From Desulfosporosinus sp. Sb-LF (GTDB lineage Bacteria; Bacillota; Desulfitobacteriia; Desulfitobacteriales; Desulfitobacteriaceae), in assembly GCF_004766055.1 (NCBI RefSeq), contig NZ_SPQR01000003.1, positions 248,001 to 312,000 of the forward strand: 64,000 bases of DNA, read 5' to 3'. The notes below the pieces were generated by a model, which saw only the letters and a program-made list of their open reading frames with translations, made no database searches and had not been told where the DNA came from. The translations under genes and the position numbers were made by a program. Positions 44,515 to 54,013 of the stretch are shown here, in pieces; position 1 is the first letter of the stretch, and the number at the start of each line of letters is the position of its first letter.

Positions 44515-44665
44515 ATAGATTCCTCCCGAAATGTCATTCTCAAGGAGAATCTTATTGCTTTTTTGGTGAAATGGCAAGAAAATAATATCCATTAATAGGT
44601 AATCATTTGTCGTAATATGGAAATACAAGTAGCACGAGGCATAAGAAAACCTACTTTTCTCTCTT

Positions 44666-47600
44666 TTATATAATCTTCATCAAAAGTACCTCATTTCCCT
44701 TAGCGTTATAGATCACTTTGTCACAAAATGATCTCATCAAGAAAATTCCACGTCCACCTTCAGCCTCTAGCAGACCATCAAACTCACTTACATAATTGCT
44801 CGCCACTCGTTTTGCAGTAACTTCTCCCGCGTTAAAACCTGGACCATCATCCTTAACCCTTATGATTAGTCTGCTACCTATTCGCCTTGTTTTAACACGA
44901 ACCCGCCCACAAGAACCAAAACTATTGTTCATCGCTTCGTTGACAGCAACCTCCAGCATCGGTGCGTGGATTGGTGAGTTCCTTTCCAGAAATTCACTAA
45001 TAATCACCTGAGCACGTTCGAGTTCCACTTCGCCTTTAATATCTAACACATTTATTTCCTCTAGATCCTGGCGGATTTCAATACAAACAGCGGAGAAGTC
45101 ATCGTTCCTTTCGGGACATTTTGCTAGTTCCTCAAACCAACGCATATATCCTGTTAACCCTTCCTGCTTACTTATTCCGTTTAACTCGATCAGATCTGAT
45201 ACTCCATCGCTCATCATGCAATAGATTTCTCCAGCTTTGACGGGTATTATGTACGTTTCAATTTCTGGTACATTCACAATACCAAGATAGCAACCCGATA
45301 AGGGAACCAAAGTACACTCATCCGGCTTAGCGGCCAAGAATAACGTTATTCCAGCGCAGATAAGTTTTAGCACACCAGCTAGTAGATCGAACTCAAAATA
45401 TAATAGGGCTACAAAAGAATCCTCATACAGATATTGCATGATTCTCTGATTAATAGTCTGAATGTCACCCTCCTTAATTACCTCACCCGTTAGTAGAACA
45501 TTATCTAGCATCATTTTGAATGTAGCGGTTTGCATAGCTGTAGCCACGCCATGTCCACATACATCTATAATGTAACCACATAGTTTCTTTTGTTCTTCAA
45601 ACCACTTGTAGTTAAAGAAATCCCCACTAACTGTACTATGTGGCACAAAAATCGAATTGACACTCACCTTGGCTCCAGCAAAAGGGTGTGGTAAAGAATC
45701 CTGCTGCACTCGTGCAGCTAATAAAAGTTCCATCTGAGTTTGCCGTTCTCGCTCTCGGAGCTTATCTTCGACCCTCTTTCGATCCGTAATATCAACGATA
45801 CTCGTCGCTTTCAGGGGGCTATTGTTATCTTCACCCTGTGCAGGGTAGCTTTGCAGCCAGAGCCAGCGCGTTTCCCCATCTGATCTCGAAATTCTAAACT
45901 CCTCGTTTGTAGCTTCGTTCATATTTCGGAAACTCTGAGGAAAAGAATCCCGCATCCTCTTACGATCTGCCGTATGAATCAACTCGACAAGTGAATGTGG
46001 ATTATCCAGCAGACTTTGACAGGTCATCCCAATAATTCTTTCATAAGCAGGACTGACGTAAACAATTCTCTCTTTATCTGTAATGAGGAAGATCTCATTG
46101 ACTGTTTCAGCAAACTGCCTGAATTTCTCTTCGCTCGCTCGCAGCTTTGCATTTAATTGTTTGCTTTCTGTAATATCCATCATAACCGCCAGGGTAGCCT
46201 CTTCACGTGCAAAAATTATATCTGTACCCTTCAAAAGCACATTAATGATTTCACCAGACTTTTTAATAAGCTCTATTTCATAAGGGATACCAGTCGTTTC
46301 TTTAGCTCTATCTAACAGAGCTGAGGAAACGATTATGAAAGAATCTTCAGTCATAAAACCTTTAATATGGCGCCCAATACATTCATCTTCCTTGTATCCC
46401 AAAACTTTTACGCCCGCATCATTCACAAATTTAACAATACCTTTATTATGAATAACTACAATCTGGGGGGCATTATTTACAATTGCTGCATATCTTTCAT
46501 TGCTTTGCCTAAGCTCAATCTCCATATTTGTCATTTCTGTAATATCTTCAAAGCACTCCATTTTTTCAACAATTTCGCTGAATTCATCTTTTACAACGGC
46601 AATACTCTTTAAAACATGCCTGATTTGGCCGTCTTTAGTTACAACGTTACATTTCTCATTTATTAACGGCGAGTCGATGGCATTTCCACACAACCCGCAA
46701 CTATCCCTACATAATCCATGCAAGACCATTGAGCATTCTTTACCCACTACCTCTGCTGCAGCATAACCGGTTATCTCCTCGGCAATCTTATTCCAGCTAT
46801 TGATCTTTCCGTCCTTGGCGACTGAAAGGACAGCATTAGGAACAGTTCTGAAAAGCAACTCCGCGTATTCCATCTGTTCCCTTAGTTGTTTTTCGAGCCA
46901 TTTCCTTTCAGTAATATCTCTGGAAACCCCAATAAGTCCGGCTACGTTTCCCTGTTCATCCAGAAAAGGCGTTTTTATTGTTTCGGCGTCTATTACACTA
47001 CCATTAGTCAGAACAATTTTTTCTTCATTCTTCAGCGTTATACCGGCCAGAAAAGCTTCTTGATCTTTTTGACGATAAAATTTAGCCAGTTCAATATCCT
47101 TTATAAGATCTAAATCTGTTTTACCTATAACTTCATCCTCATTTACACCTAAAACATTTTCCGCATTTGCTTTATTACACCCTAAAAACGCACTGTTCAT
47201 ATCTTTATAAAAAATATAATCCGGAATGGTATCAAGCATTGTTTTGAGAAATCTCTTTTGGTTAGCAAGCTCCATTTCTAGTTGCTTCCGAACTGTAATA
47301 TTATTCGCAACTCCTAAGGTTCCAGCAACTTCGCCATCATCCCTAAAAAACGGCGCAACAAAGGTTTCTAACCACTTGCCACCCACTTCATTAGAATTCA
47401 GTGGATTCAATAATCTCTTTTTTGACGTTATTAACTCTTCTTCTATCTTTTTATGTTCCAGCGCAATTTTATAAGGAAAAATATTAAAATCAGTCTTGCC
47501 GACAATTTCCGTATTACTAATTTTGTAAAAATCCTCGAAAACTCTATTTACAATAATATACTTGCCGTTTTTGTCTTTAAACCAAATTAAAAACGGCATA

Positions 47601-48394
47601 CTTTCAATTATTAACTGGATGTTCTTTAAATCCTGTTCCATCCTTTCTTGCTTTCTTCTTTCTGTTATATCACTAGTCGCTGTTAACAAATATTTATTAT
47701 TTGAAATTTCAATTATTTCAGCTAACAATAATTTATTATAAATATTCCCCGTTTTATCTCTAATCCTTACTTCACTATTTATAACACACCCATGTTCAAT
47801 TACTTTTGTTATAACATTATCTCTAAATTTCGGATCAAGAAAAATATTTAAATCCTTAGCACTTTTGCCTAACATATACTCTCGCTCATAACCAAGAGTC
47901 TGGACAAGGACATCATTAATGTCAACATATTCTCCTGTATCCACCCTACTGAGAGCCGTCATGGATAACTTACATCGTAAAGCTTTGGCTAATTGATCTT
48001 CTGCCTTTTTAACCGCAGAAACGTCTTTGCTTATACCATATAATACATCGGTTCCTTCCCACTTTCCCCTGAACACACGGGTTTCCACAGGTATATGCCT
48101 TCCTGATTTAGTACAAAGCGGTATTGAACATTTGGATATATCCCCAACCAACATGCCTGTTACCATTTCCAGTAATTCTTCACGTCTTACCGAAGGATGA
48201 ATCATCTTAATATTCAGGCTTATTATTTCTTCTAAGGTATATTCCAATTTTTCTAAGGCAGCTTTGTTAGCCCGTATGATTCTACCTGTTTCATCTAAAA
48301 TGAAAAGATAATCCTCTATTTTATTAAACAGCAAATCAAAGCTGTCCCTATATTGATTATACTGTATAGTGTGATCATTTTTTTCAATAATCAT
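44666..48394 (-). CDS. Seven-PAS, PP2C (RsbU/SpoIIE-type) phosphatase and GHKL kinase fusion, cassette 1
   Basis: The 1242-residue soluble protein has about seven PAS domains (~10-885), a PP2C/SpoIIE-type phosphatase (~915-1105; VSGDFFNYKW, IIDVCGHGVATAMQTA, MMSDGVSDLIEL) and a C-terminal HATPase_c of the anti-sigma kinase type (~1110-1242; EVAVNEAMNNSFG, DDGPGFNAG, GGRGIFLMRSF). It thus combines the RsbU-like phosphatase and RsbW-like kinase of a partner-switching system in one chain; its expected substrate is the STAS protein encoded just upstream. The fifth PAS has a Cys cluster, CSMVLHGLCRDSCGLC, a possible redox or metal sensor. Confidence 0.88.
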   Translation of the reverse strand: MIIEKNDHTIQYNQYRDSFDLLFNKIEDYLFILDETGRIIRANKAALEKLEYTLEEIISLNIKMIHPSVRREELLEMVTGMLVGDISKCSIPLCTKSGRHIPVETRVFRGKWEGTDVLYGISKDVSAVKKAEDQLAKALRCKLSMTALSRVDTGEYVDINDVLVQTLGYEREYMLGKSAKDLNIFLDPKFRDNVITKVIEHGCVINSEVRIRDKTGNIYNKLLLAEIIEISNNKYLLTATSDITERRKQERMEQDLKNIQLIIESMPFLIWFKDKNGKYIIVNRVFEDFYKISNTEIVGKTDFNIFPYKIALEHKKIEEELITSKKRLLNPLNSNEVGGKWLETFVAPFFRDDGEVAGTLGVANNITVRKQLEMELANQKRFLKTMLDTIPDYIFYKDMNSAFLGCNKANAENVLGVNEDEVIGKTDLDLIKDIELAKFYRQKDQEAFLAGITLKNEEKIVLTNGSVIDAETIKTPFLDEQGNVAGLIGVSRDITERKWLEKQLREQMEYAELLFRTVPNAVLSVAKDGKINSWNKIAEEITGYAAAEVVGKECSMVLHGLCRDSCGLCGNAIDSPLINEKCNVVTKDGQIRHVLKSIAVVKDEFSEIVEKMECFEDITEMTNMEIELRQSNERYAAIVNNAPQIVVIHNKGIVKFVNDAGVKVLGYKEDECIGRHIKGFMTEDSFIIVSSALLDRAKETTGIPYEIELIKKSGEIINVLLKGTDIIFAREEATLAVMMDITESKQLNAKLRASEEKFRQFAETVNEIFLITDKERIVYVSPAYERIIGMTCQSLLDNPHSLVELIHTADRKRMRDSFPQSFRNMNEATNEEFRISRSDGETRWLWLQSYPAQGEDNNSPLKATSIVDITDRKRVEDKLRERERQTQMELLLAARVQQDSLPHPFAGAKVSVNSIFVPHSTVSGDFFNYKWFEEQKKLCGYIIDVCGHGVATAMQTATFKMMLDNVLLTGEVIKEGDIQTINQRIMQYLYEDSFVALLYFEFDLLAGVLKLICAGITLFLAAKPDECTLVPLSGCYLGIVNVPEIETYIIPVKAGEIYCMMSDGVSDLIELNGISKQEGLTGYMRWFEELAKCPERNDDFSAVCIEIRQDLEEINVLDIKGEVELERAQVIISEFLERNSPIHAPMLEVAVNEAMNNSFGSCGRVRVKTRRIGSRLIIRVKDDGPGFNAGEVTAKRVASNYVSEFDGLLEAEGGRGIFLMRSFCDKVIYNAKGNEVLLMKII

Positions 48395-48534
48395 AACGAG
48401 TTACCTCCTGTATCTTTTACCATGCATGGCCGCCCCTTCTGTCCCACAATCTATTAACAAACCTGCCGACATTTCAATTTAGAAGTACTTGGATGATCAC
48501 TTAGATAATTAACGGATTGCTCTTAATACAAATT

Positions 48535-48574
48535 AGGCTCTAGATCAACAGACTATCAATCTCGCCTAGAGCCT
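48535..48574 (-). repeat. Inverted repeat between STAS and phosphatase genes, cassette 1
   Basis: AGGCTCTAG / CTAGAGCCT (perfect 9 bp) encloses ~22 bases. A diverged copy lies at the same place in cassette 2 (53,575-53,614), including the shared loop sequence ATTGATA. This suggests a conserved processing or attenuation element. Confidence 0.6.
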
Positions 48575-48637
48575 CATGGAGGGTATCCCATTTCAATTCT
48601 TTTTCGCATATATTCTATGGTCTTCGAATTGATTTAA

Positions 48638-48940
48638 TTATTCAATGGTGAAAACTCTATCGAGCCGTGTACGTTTGATCAGATCCATTGGTAACCCCCG
48701 AGCACCAGTCAGCACAAACCTGCCGTTTTTCTCCTTAGTACGTTTATTGATAGTCACTAACGTTCCCAATCCCGAACTATCAATATAGGTAAGTCCGGAG
48801 AGATCCATCATAAGATCCGTAATTCCTTGGTCAATTATTTCTAAGAGATCATCCCTTAGTAAGGAAGCATCACTAACATATATTTTGCCATTTATAAATA
48901 CAGTCGCATGGTTTTCGCTGATTTTAATCGAATGTTTCAT
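48638..48940 (-). CDS. STAS-domain anti-sigma-factor antagonist, cassette 1
   Basis: The 100-residue SpoIIAA/RsbV-like STAS protein has the phosphorylatable serine motif YIDSSGLGTLVTI (~residues 51-63). Phosphorylation by the GHKL kinase domain and dephosphorylation by the PP2C domain of the downstream protein would switch its partner binding. The start follows AAGGAG and is 11 bp after the chemoreceptor stop. The C-terminus RTRLDRVFTIE is identical to that of the cassette 2 STAS protein. Confidence 0.92.
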   Translation of the reverse strand: MKHSIKISENHATVFINGKIYVSDASLLRDDLLEIIDQGITDLMMDLSGLTYIDSSGLGTLVTINKRTKEKNGRFVLTGARGLPMDLIKRTRLDRVFTIE

Positions 48941-48951
48941 AATCTATCTCC

Positions 48952-50649
48952 TTAATCATCAACTTTAAACCTAGTAATAAGATTGTGCAGGTTTTGAGCC
49001 ATAGCACTTGTCTGCTCGGAACTCGCCGCTACGGTCTCAATTGTTGCTGTGGTCTCCTCAATTGCTGATGAAACCTCTTGTGCGTCCCGGCTTGTTGCCT
49101 CTATATCTTCGGCTACAACCTCGATTAGTTGCACAATTTTATCGGATGAGGCGACCTCATCGTTAGTTACCTTAGCAATCCCGTCTATATCACTTACTGT
49201 TTCCGCTACAGCTGACAAAATGTTTTCCAGCGATTTCCCCGCTTTATTGACCTCCTCTACCCCTACTTCAACCTCAGACAAGCTATGCTTCATTGCTACA
49301 ACCGCACTATCAGTGTTTTCGGTGATCTTAGAAATAAGCTGTGAAATATTGCTGGCCTCGGCATTAGATTGTTCCGCCAGTTTTCTGACCTCCTCTGCAA
49401 CAACCGCGAAGCCTCTGCCTGATTCACCGGCCCGAGCAGCTTCAATAGCAGCATTAAGTGCCAACAGATTAGTCTGATTGGCAATGCCCGTTATGGTTTC
49501 ATTAATCATACCAATTTGTTGAGAGTATTCATTCAAAAGTGCGATTACTTTTTCTGCTTCTCTGGTCTTGTTGTAAATAGTATTCATGCTTTGCATAACT
49601 ACGTTGACAGTGGCCTTTCCCTCCTCGGCCGCGTTTATAGAGCTTTCAGATTTAATGCCGGCTGATACAGCCTTATCCTTCGCGATCTGAATAAGGGCTG
49701 AAAGTTCGATCAGAACCTGTGAAGTTTCCGTGCTTGAGTTGGAGGCATCTTCCATTGACTGTGCAACCATCTGAGTTTTGCTAGAAATAATTACCGTCGC
49801 CGCTGATACTTCTGTCGAAGAGGCCGCCATTTCCTGTGATGCTGCGGTTAGCTCGAGAGAGCTGTTTTTCACTGCCTTAACAATCTCCAGCTGCGAAGCA
49901 ATCATGGTATTAAACGACTCGCAAAGTTGCCCTATTTCATCCTTAGTCTGCACAACCGCTTTTACTAGCAGATTTCCTCCACTCGCCTCAGCCATTAACC
50001 CTTGTAACACCTTTATCGGGGCTGTAATCTTGCGGGCGGCAAACAGTCCAATTAAAATTCCCAAAATAGCTACCAGAACTGCTGCTATTAAGGCTACCAT
50101 TTTAGCCTGTTTCGTGGCATTATACGTATCGTTCATAGCTTGATCAATCACATTTTTTCGGTAAGTTTTGGCTTCAACAACCTTAGCACTCATTTGACTA
50201 GACAGGGGCGCTAATTCGTTAACCACAATCTCCATGGCTGCATCTTTTTTGCCTTCCTTAAACAAAGGGGTGACTTTTTTCTCAGTGATCTCAGAGTATT
50301 TATCATTCAGTTCTTTAATATTAACGGATAGAATACGCGCGTCTTCCGTACGCGCCTCTGTAATGAGCTCAGCTTCAAGCTTTGAATTCAAATCAGCAAG
50401 TCTTTTGTATTCGTTAAGATACTCTTCTTTTCCATAGAGCAAATAAGCTCTGACATTAGAGGCCTCCGCCGTAGCATTATACGCAATATCATTGGTTTTC
50501 TGCAGGCGCGGAATTTCATATCCCTGAAGATTATCGACTGACACCTCTGCATTAGAACACCCATAAATGGTATAAGCAAATCCACCGGTCGCCACTAAAA
50601 TTACTAACAAAAAGTAGGCTATCATTTTTTTTGCTAATGTCATTTTCAT
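48952..50649 (-). CDS. Transmembrane methyl-accepting chemotaxis protein, cassette 1
   Basis: The 565-residue receptor has an N-terminal membrane segment (~7-29), an extracellular four-helix-bundle-like sensor (~30-183), a second membrane segment (~185-205), HAMP (~206-260), and a signalling domain with [20 protein letters not shown] and [14 protein letters not shown] at the tip. It is co-oriented with and 11 bp from the STAS gene. A receptor genetically tied to STAS and PP2C/GHKL proteins suggests input to, or output from, a partner switch. No cheA is near. Confidence 0.92.
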   Translation of the reverse strand: MKMTLAKKMIAYFLLVILVATGGFAYTIYGCSNAEVSVDNLQGYEIPRLQKTNDIAYNATAEASNVRAYLLYGKEEYLNEYKRLADLNSKLEAELITEARTEDARILSVNIKELNDKYSEITEKKVTPLFKEGKKDAAMEIVVNELAPLSSQMSAKVVEAKTYRKNVIDQAMNDTYNATKQAKMVALIAAVLVAILGILIGLFAARKITAPIKVLQGLMAEASGGNLLVKAVVQTKDEIGQLCESFNTMIASQLEIVKAVKNSSLELTAASQEMAASSTEVSAATVIISSKTQMVAQSMEDASNSSTETSQVLIELSALIQIAKDKAVSAGIKSESSINAAEEGKATVNVVMQSMNTIYNKTREAEKVIALLNEYSQQIGMINETITGIANQTNLLALNAAIEAARAGESGRGFAVVAEEVRKLAEQSNAEASNISQLISKITENTDSAVVAMKHSLSEVEVGVEEVNKAGKSLENILSAVAETVSDIDGIAKVTNDEVASSDKIVQLIEVVAEDIEATSRDAQEVSSAIEETTATIETVAASSEQTSAMAQNLHNLITRFKVDD

Positions 50650-50658
50650 TTGCTTCCT

Positions 50659-50692
50659 GATTCTACATAGGTAGAAACCAGATTTCCCTCCT
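50659..50692 (-). promoter_or_regulatory. Leader with distal Shine-Dalgarno and hairpin before the cassette 1 receptor
   Basis: AAAGGAGGG lies 37 bases before the start codon at 50,649. A TTCTAC/GTAGAA hairpin (50,661-50,676) sits between them, followed by a weaker AGGAAG. The cassette 2 receptor has the same layout, so folding may bring the strong site near the start codon, or a lost upstream peptide used it. Confidence 0.5.
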
Positions 50693-51006
50693 TTTGATTT
50701 CTAAATTGACTCTCGGTTTTCGCGCACCACAATCGTACGTAAAGGGATGCTTCTTCCCATTAAATGGAAGGGTCTTCATCATCGTCACGGACAAGCCTTT
50801 GTCACGACGCCTCAGATAACCAATTGACGAGTGTCTTCGTTCCTCGCTTAACAAAACACATTTATAAAGAGCTTGCGTTGCTATTCGACAATAATTAACC
50901 AAATCCCTTTATTTAATTGAATTCCGACATTAAACAATGTTTTTAGCCTTAGATAAGATAATTAGGAAACAGTCTGGTTCTGTTATTTTGTGGTTAATAA
51001 ACAAGG

Positions 51007-51052
51007 ACGGCGATTTAGAAGTCCCTAATATAGGATTTCTAAATCGCCGTTT
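51007..51052 (-). terminator. Terminator of cassette 2
   Basis: ACGGCGATTTAGAAATCC / GGACTTCTAAATCGCCGT pair with one mismatch around an 8-base loop. The minus-strand tail CCTTGTTTATT follows. It is 140 bp after the phosphatase stop. Confidence 0.8.
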
Positions 51053-51191
51053 AAACACACAACTAAAAAGTTCTTACTCATCCAGCATTTCCAGGTCCGT
51101 ATTCCCACTTAAACGTTTCCAGGGGACTTCCTTTCTGCTGGTTCTTCCTAAGGGCCTTAAGACTTAATTTCTACATACATACTTTTTGGGA

Positions 51192-53522
51192 TTAAATAAT
51201 CTTCATCAAGAGTACCTCATTTCCCTTGGCGTTATAGATCACTTTGTCACAAAATGATCTCATCAAGAAAATACCACGTCCACCTTCAGCCTCCAGCAGA
51301 CCATCAAACTCACTTTCATAATTGCCCGCCACTCGTTTTGCAGTAACTTCTCCCGCGTTAAAGCCTGGACCATCGTCCTTAACCCTTATGATTAGTCTGC
51401 TACCCATTCGCCTTGTTTTAACACGAACCCGCCCGCAAGTACCAAAACCGTTGTTCATCGCTTCGTTGACAGCAACCTCCAGCATGGGCGCATGCATTGG
51501 TACATTCCGTTCCAGAAACTCACTGATAATCACCTGGGCACGTTGGAGTTCCTCTTCATCTTTTATATCTAAAACATCTGTTTCCTTGCGATCCTGGAGG
51601 ATTTCAATACAAACAGCGGAAAAGTCATCGTTCCTTTCGGGACATTTTGCTAGTTCCTCAAACCAACGCATATATCCTGTTAACCCTTCCTGCTTACTTA
51701 TTCCGTTTAACTCGATCAGATCTGATACCCCATCGCTCATCATGCAATAGATTTCTCCAGCTTTGACGGGTATTATGTACGTTTCAATTTCTGGTACATT
51801 CACAATACCAAGATAGCAACCCGATAAGGGAACCAAAGTACACTCATCCGGCTTAGCGGCCAAGAATAACGTTATTCCAGCGCAGATAAGTTTTAGCACA
51901 CCAGCTAGTAGATCGAACTCAAAATATAATAGGGCTACAAAAGAATCCTCATACAGATATTGCATGATTCTCTGATTAATAGTCTGAATGTCACCCTCCT
52001 TAATTTCCTCACCCGTTAGTAGAACATTATCTAGCATCATTTTGAATGTAGCGGTTTGCATAGCTGTAGCCACGCCATGTCCACACACATCTATGATGTA
52101 ACCACATAGCATCTTTTGTTCTTCAAACCACTTGTAGTTGAAGAAATCCCCACTAACCGTACTATGGGGCACAAAAATCGAACTAACACGCACCTTATCT
52201 CCAGAAATAGGGTGGGGTAAAGAATCCTGCTGCACTCGTGCAGCTAATAAAAGTTCCATCTGAGTTTGCCGTTCTCGCTCTCGGAGCTTATCTTCGACCC
52301 TCTTTCGGTCTGTGATATCAACGATACTCGTCGCTTTCAGCGGGCTATTGTTATCTTCAGCCAATATCGGAAAGCTTCGAAGCCAGAGCCACCGCATCTC
52401 CCCATCGTGTCTAATAATTCTAAACTCCACGTTCGTTACCTCGTTCATACTCTCAAAGCCCTGAAAAAGAGAGGCTCGAATCCTCTCACGGTCAGCCGGA
52501 TGAATCAACTCAACCAATGAAGATTGATCATCTATCAGACTCTGACAGGTCATCCCACTAATTCTTTCATAGGCAGGACTGACATAAACGATTCTCTCTT
52601 TATCCGTGATGAGAAAGATCTCATTGATGGTTTCAGCAAGCTGTCTGAATTTCTCTTCGCTCGCTCTCAGCTCTGCTTCCATTTCAATCATTCCTGTAAT
52701 ATCTTCGAAACACTCCATCCTTTCGCTAATTTCCCCAAATTCATCTTTTAATACGGCAATACTCTTTAAAACATGCCCGCTTTGACCCTCTTTCGTTACA
52801 ATCTTGCACATCTGATTTATTAAGGGCGAGTCACTGGCGTTGCGGCACAGTTCGCAACCCTCAATACCTACTCCATGTAGTATCATGGAGCACTCTTTAC
52901 CCACAACTTCAGATTCTGTATAACCCGTGATTTCCTCAGCGATTTTGTTCCATCGAATGATCTTTCTATTCTTATCCACTGAAAGGACAGCACTTGGAAC
53001 CGTTCTAAAAAGCAACTCAGCGTATTTCATCTGTCCCCATAGTTGTTTTTCCAGTCTTTTCCGCTCTGTAATATCCCTAGATATCGCAATAAGTCCCGTA
53101 ACTTTTCCCTTTTCATCTACTATGGGGGTCTTTACAGTTTCAGTGTCCATAACACTGCCATTTATCAAGTGAAATTTTTCTTCATACTTCAGAGATTTAC
53201 CCGTCACAAATATCTCCTGGTCTTTCTGCCGACATAATTTAGCTCGCTCGCGGTCTTCCGTGAAGTCTAAAACTTTTTTCTCACAAACCTCGTCCTCGTT
53301 CATCCCTAAAACCTTTTCAGCATATCCTTTGTTACATCCTAGAAATTCACTGTTGATATCTTTATAGACTATGAGGTCAGGTATAGTATCTAGCATTTTT
53401 TTCAAAAATCTTTTTTGGTTAGCAAGCTCCAGTTCTAATCTTTCCCATTCTACAATATCACTCGCAACTTTTGGCTTTTCGACAACTCCCGTTCCAGCGT
53501 GTTCAGGTTTTTCATGAATCAT
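51192..53522 (-). CDS. Three-PAS, PP2C phosphatase and GHKL kinase fusion, cassette 2
   Basis: The 776-residue paralogue of the cassette 1 protein has three PAS domains (~25-150, 160-275, 285-410) that correspond to PAS 4, 5 and 7 of the larger protein. The PP2C domain (~435-650; VSGDFFNYKW, DVCGHGVATAMQTA) and HATPase_c (~650-776; DDGPGFNAG, GGRGIFLMRSF) follow. A DNA tract of ~450 bp within the phosphatase domain differs from cassette 1 at only a few bases. The second PAS keeps most of the Cys cluster (CSMILHGVGIEGCELC) but has lost one Cys. The likely substrate is the STAS protein at 53,688. Confidence 0.88.
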   Translation of the reverse strand: MIHEKPEHAGTGVVEKPKVASDIVEWERLELELANQKRFLKKMLDTIPDLIVYKDINSEFLGCNKGYAEKVLGMNEDEVCEKKVLDFTEDRERAKLCRQKDQEIFVTGKSLKYEEKFHLINGSVMDTETVKTPIVDEKGKVTGLIAISRDITERKRLEKQLWGQMKYAELLFRTVPSAVLSVDKNRKIIRWNKIAEEITGYTESEVVGKECSMILHGVGIEGCELCRNASDSPLINQMCKIVTKEGQSGHVLKSIAVLKDEFGEISERMECFEDITGMIEMEAELRASEEKFRQLAETINEIFLITDKERIVYVSPAYERISGMTCQSLIDDQSSLVELIHPADRERIRASLFQGFESMNEVTNVEFRIIRHDGEMRWLWLRSFPILAEDNNSPLKATSIVDITDRKRVEDKLRERERQTQMELLLAARVQQDSLPHPISGDKVRVSSIFVPHSTVSGDFFNYKWFEEQKMLCGYIIDVCGHGVATAMQTATFKMMLDNVLLTGEEIKEGDIQTINQRIMQYLYEDSFVALLYFEFDLLAGVLKLICAGITLFLAAKPDECTLVPLSGCYLGIVNVPEIETYIIPVKAGEIYCMMSDGVSDLIELNGISKQEGLTGYMRWFEELAKCPERNDDFSAVCIEILQDRKETDVLDIKDEEELQRAQVIISEFLERNVPMHAPMLEVAVNEAMNNGFGTCGRVRVKTRRMGSRLIIRVKDDGPGFNAGEVTAKRVAGNYESEFDGLLEAEGGRGIFLMRSFCDKVIYNAKGNEVLLMKII

Positions 53523-53574
53523 AATGGTTTACCCCCTTTATCGATTAATGAAGTACAATACCTCAAATACAAGT

Positions 53575-53614
53575 AGCCCTAGGCCCACAGATTATCAATC
53601 TTTTAGCCTAGAGC
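53575..53614 (-). repeat. Diverged copy of the inter-gene repeat, cassette 2
   Basis: GCCTAGAGCCT (53,604-53,614) and a partly complementary AGCCCTAGGC (53,575-53,584) flank a loop containing ATTATCAATCTTTT, aligned with the perfect repeat of cassette 1 at 48,535-48,574. Confidence 0.5.
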
Positions 53615-53687
53615 CTCATCAAGGAAATTCATCTTATGAATCCCTTATCGTACCGAATATTATTGTTCCACCCCACCGAGAGTCAAC

Positions 53688-53990
53688 TTATTCAATGGTG
53701 AACACCCTATCAAGTCGTGTGCGTTTGATTAGATCATAGGGCAGCCCTTGAGCACCCGAAAGCACGAGCCTACCGTTTTTCTCCTTAGTGCGTTTATGAA
53801 TCGTCACCATCGTCCCCAATCCTGAACTGTCTATGTAGATGAGCCCAGAAAGATTCATTCTTATATCGGTAACCCCTTGTTCTATAAGCTCAATTAACTC
53901 ATCTCTAAGCAGTGAAGCATCGTGAACGTATATTTTATCCTTTAATAGAACCGTAGCATGATTGCCATTGACTGTAATCGAATGTTTCAT
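53688..53990 (-). CDS. STAS-domain anti-sigma-factor antagonist, cassette 2
   Basis: The 100-residue STAS protein starts at ATG 53,990, after GGAGGAGAGG, and is the same length as its paralogue. The phosphorylation motif is YIDSSGLGTMVTI. It lies 23 bp after the receptor stop; an in-frame TTG at 54,017 would overlap the receptor but is less likely. It would be controlled by the PP2C/GHKL protein encoded downstream. Confidence 0.92.
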   Translation of the reverse strand: MKHSITVNGNHATVLLKDKIYVHDASLLRDELIELIEQGVTDIRMNLSGLIYIDSSGLGTMVTIHKRTKEKNGRLVLSGAQGLPYDLIKRTRLDRVFTIE

Positions 53991-54013
53991 GATATGTTCC
54001 TCTCCTCCTTTAC

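Larger units (their letters stand above)
50650..51191. other. 542-bp gap between the two signalling cassettes
   Basis: It holds the leader and presumed promoter of the cassette 1 receptor, and the terminator of cassette 2 (51,007-51,052). A 79-codon minus-strand frame covering the receptor leader has no family resemblance and is rejected as a gene. Confidence 0.5.

Noticed and set aside
50663-50902. 79-codon minus-strand frame, and the idea of a c-di-GMP riboswitch, in the receptor leader
   Set aside because: The frame overlaps the receptor leader and resembles nothing. The expected GEMM-I core motifs are not present, so I do not call a riboswitch.
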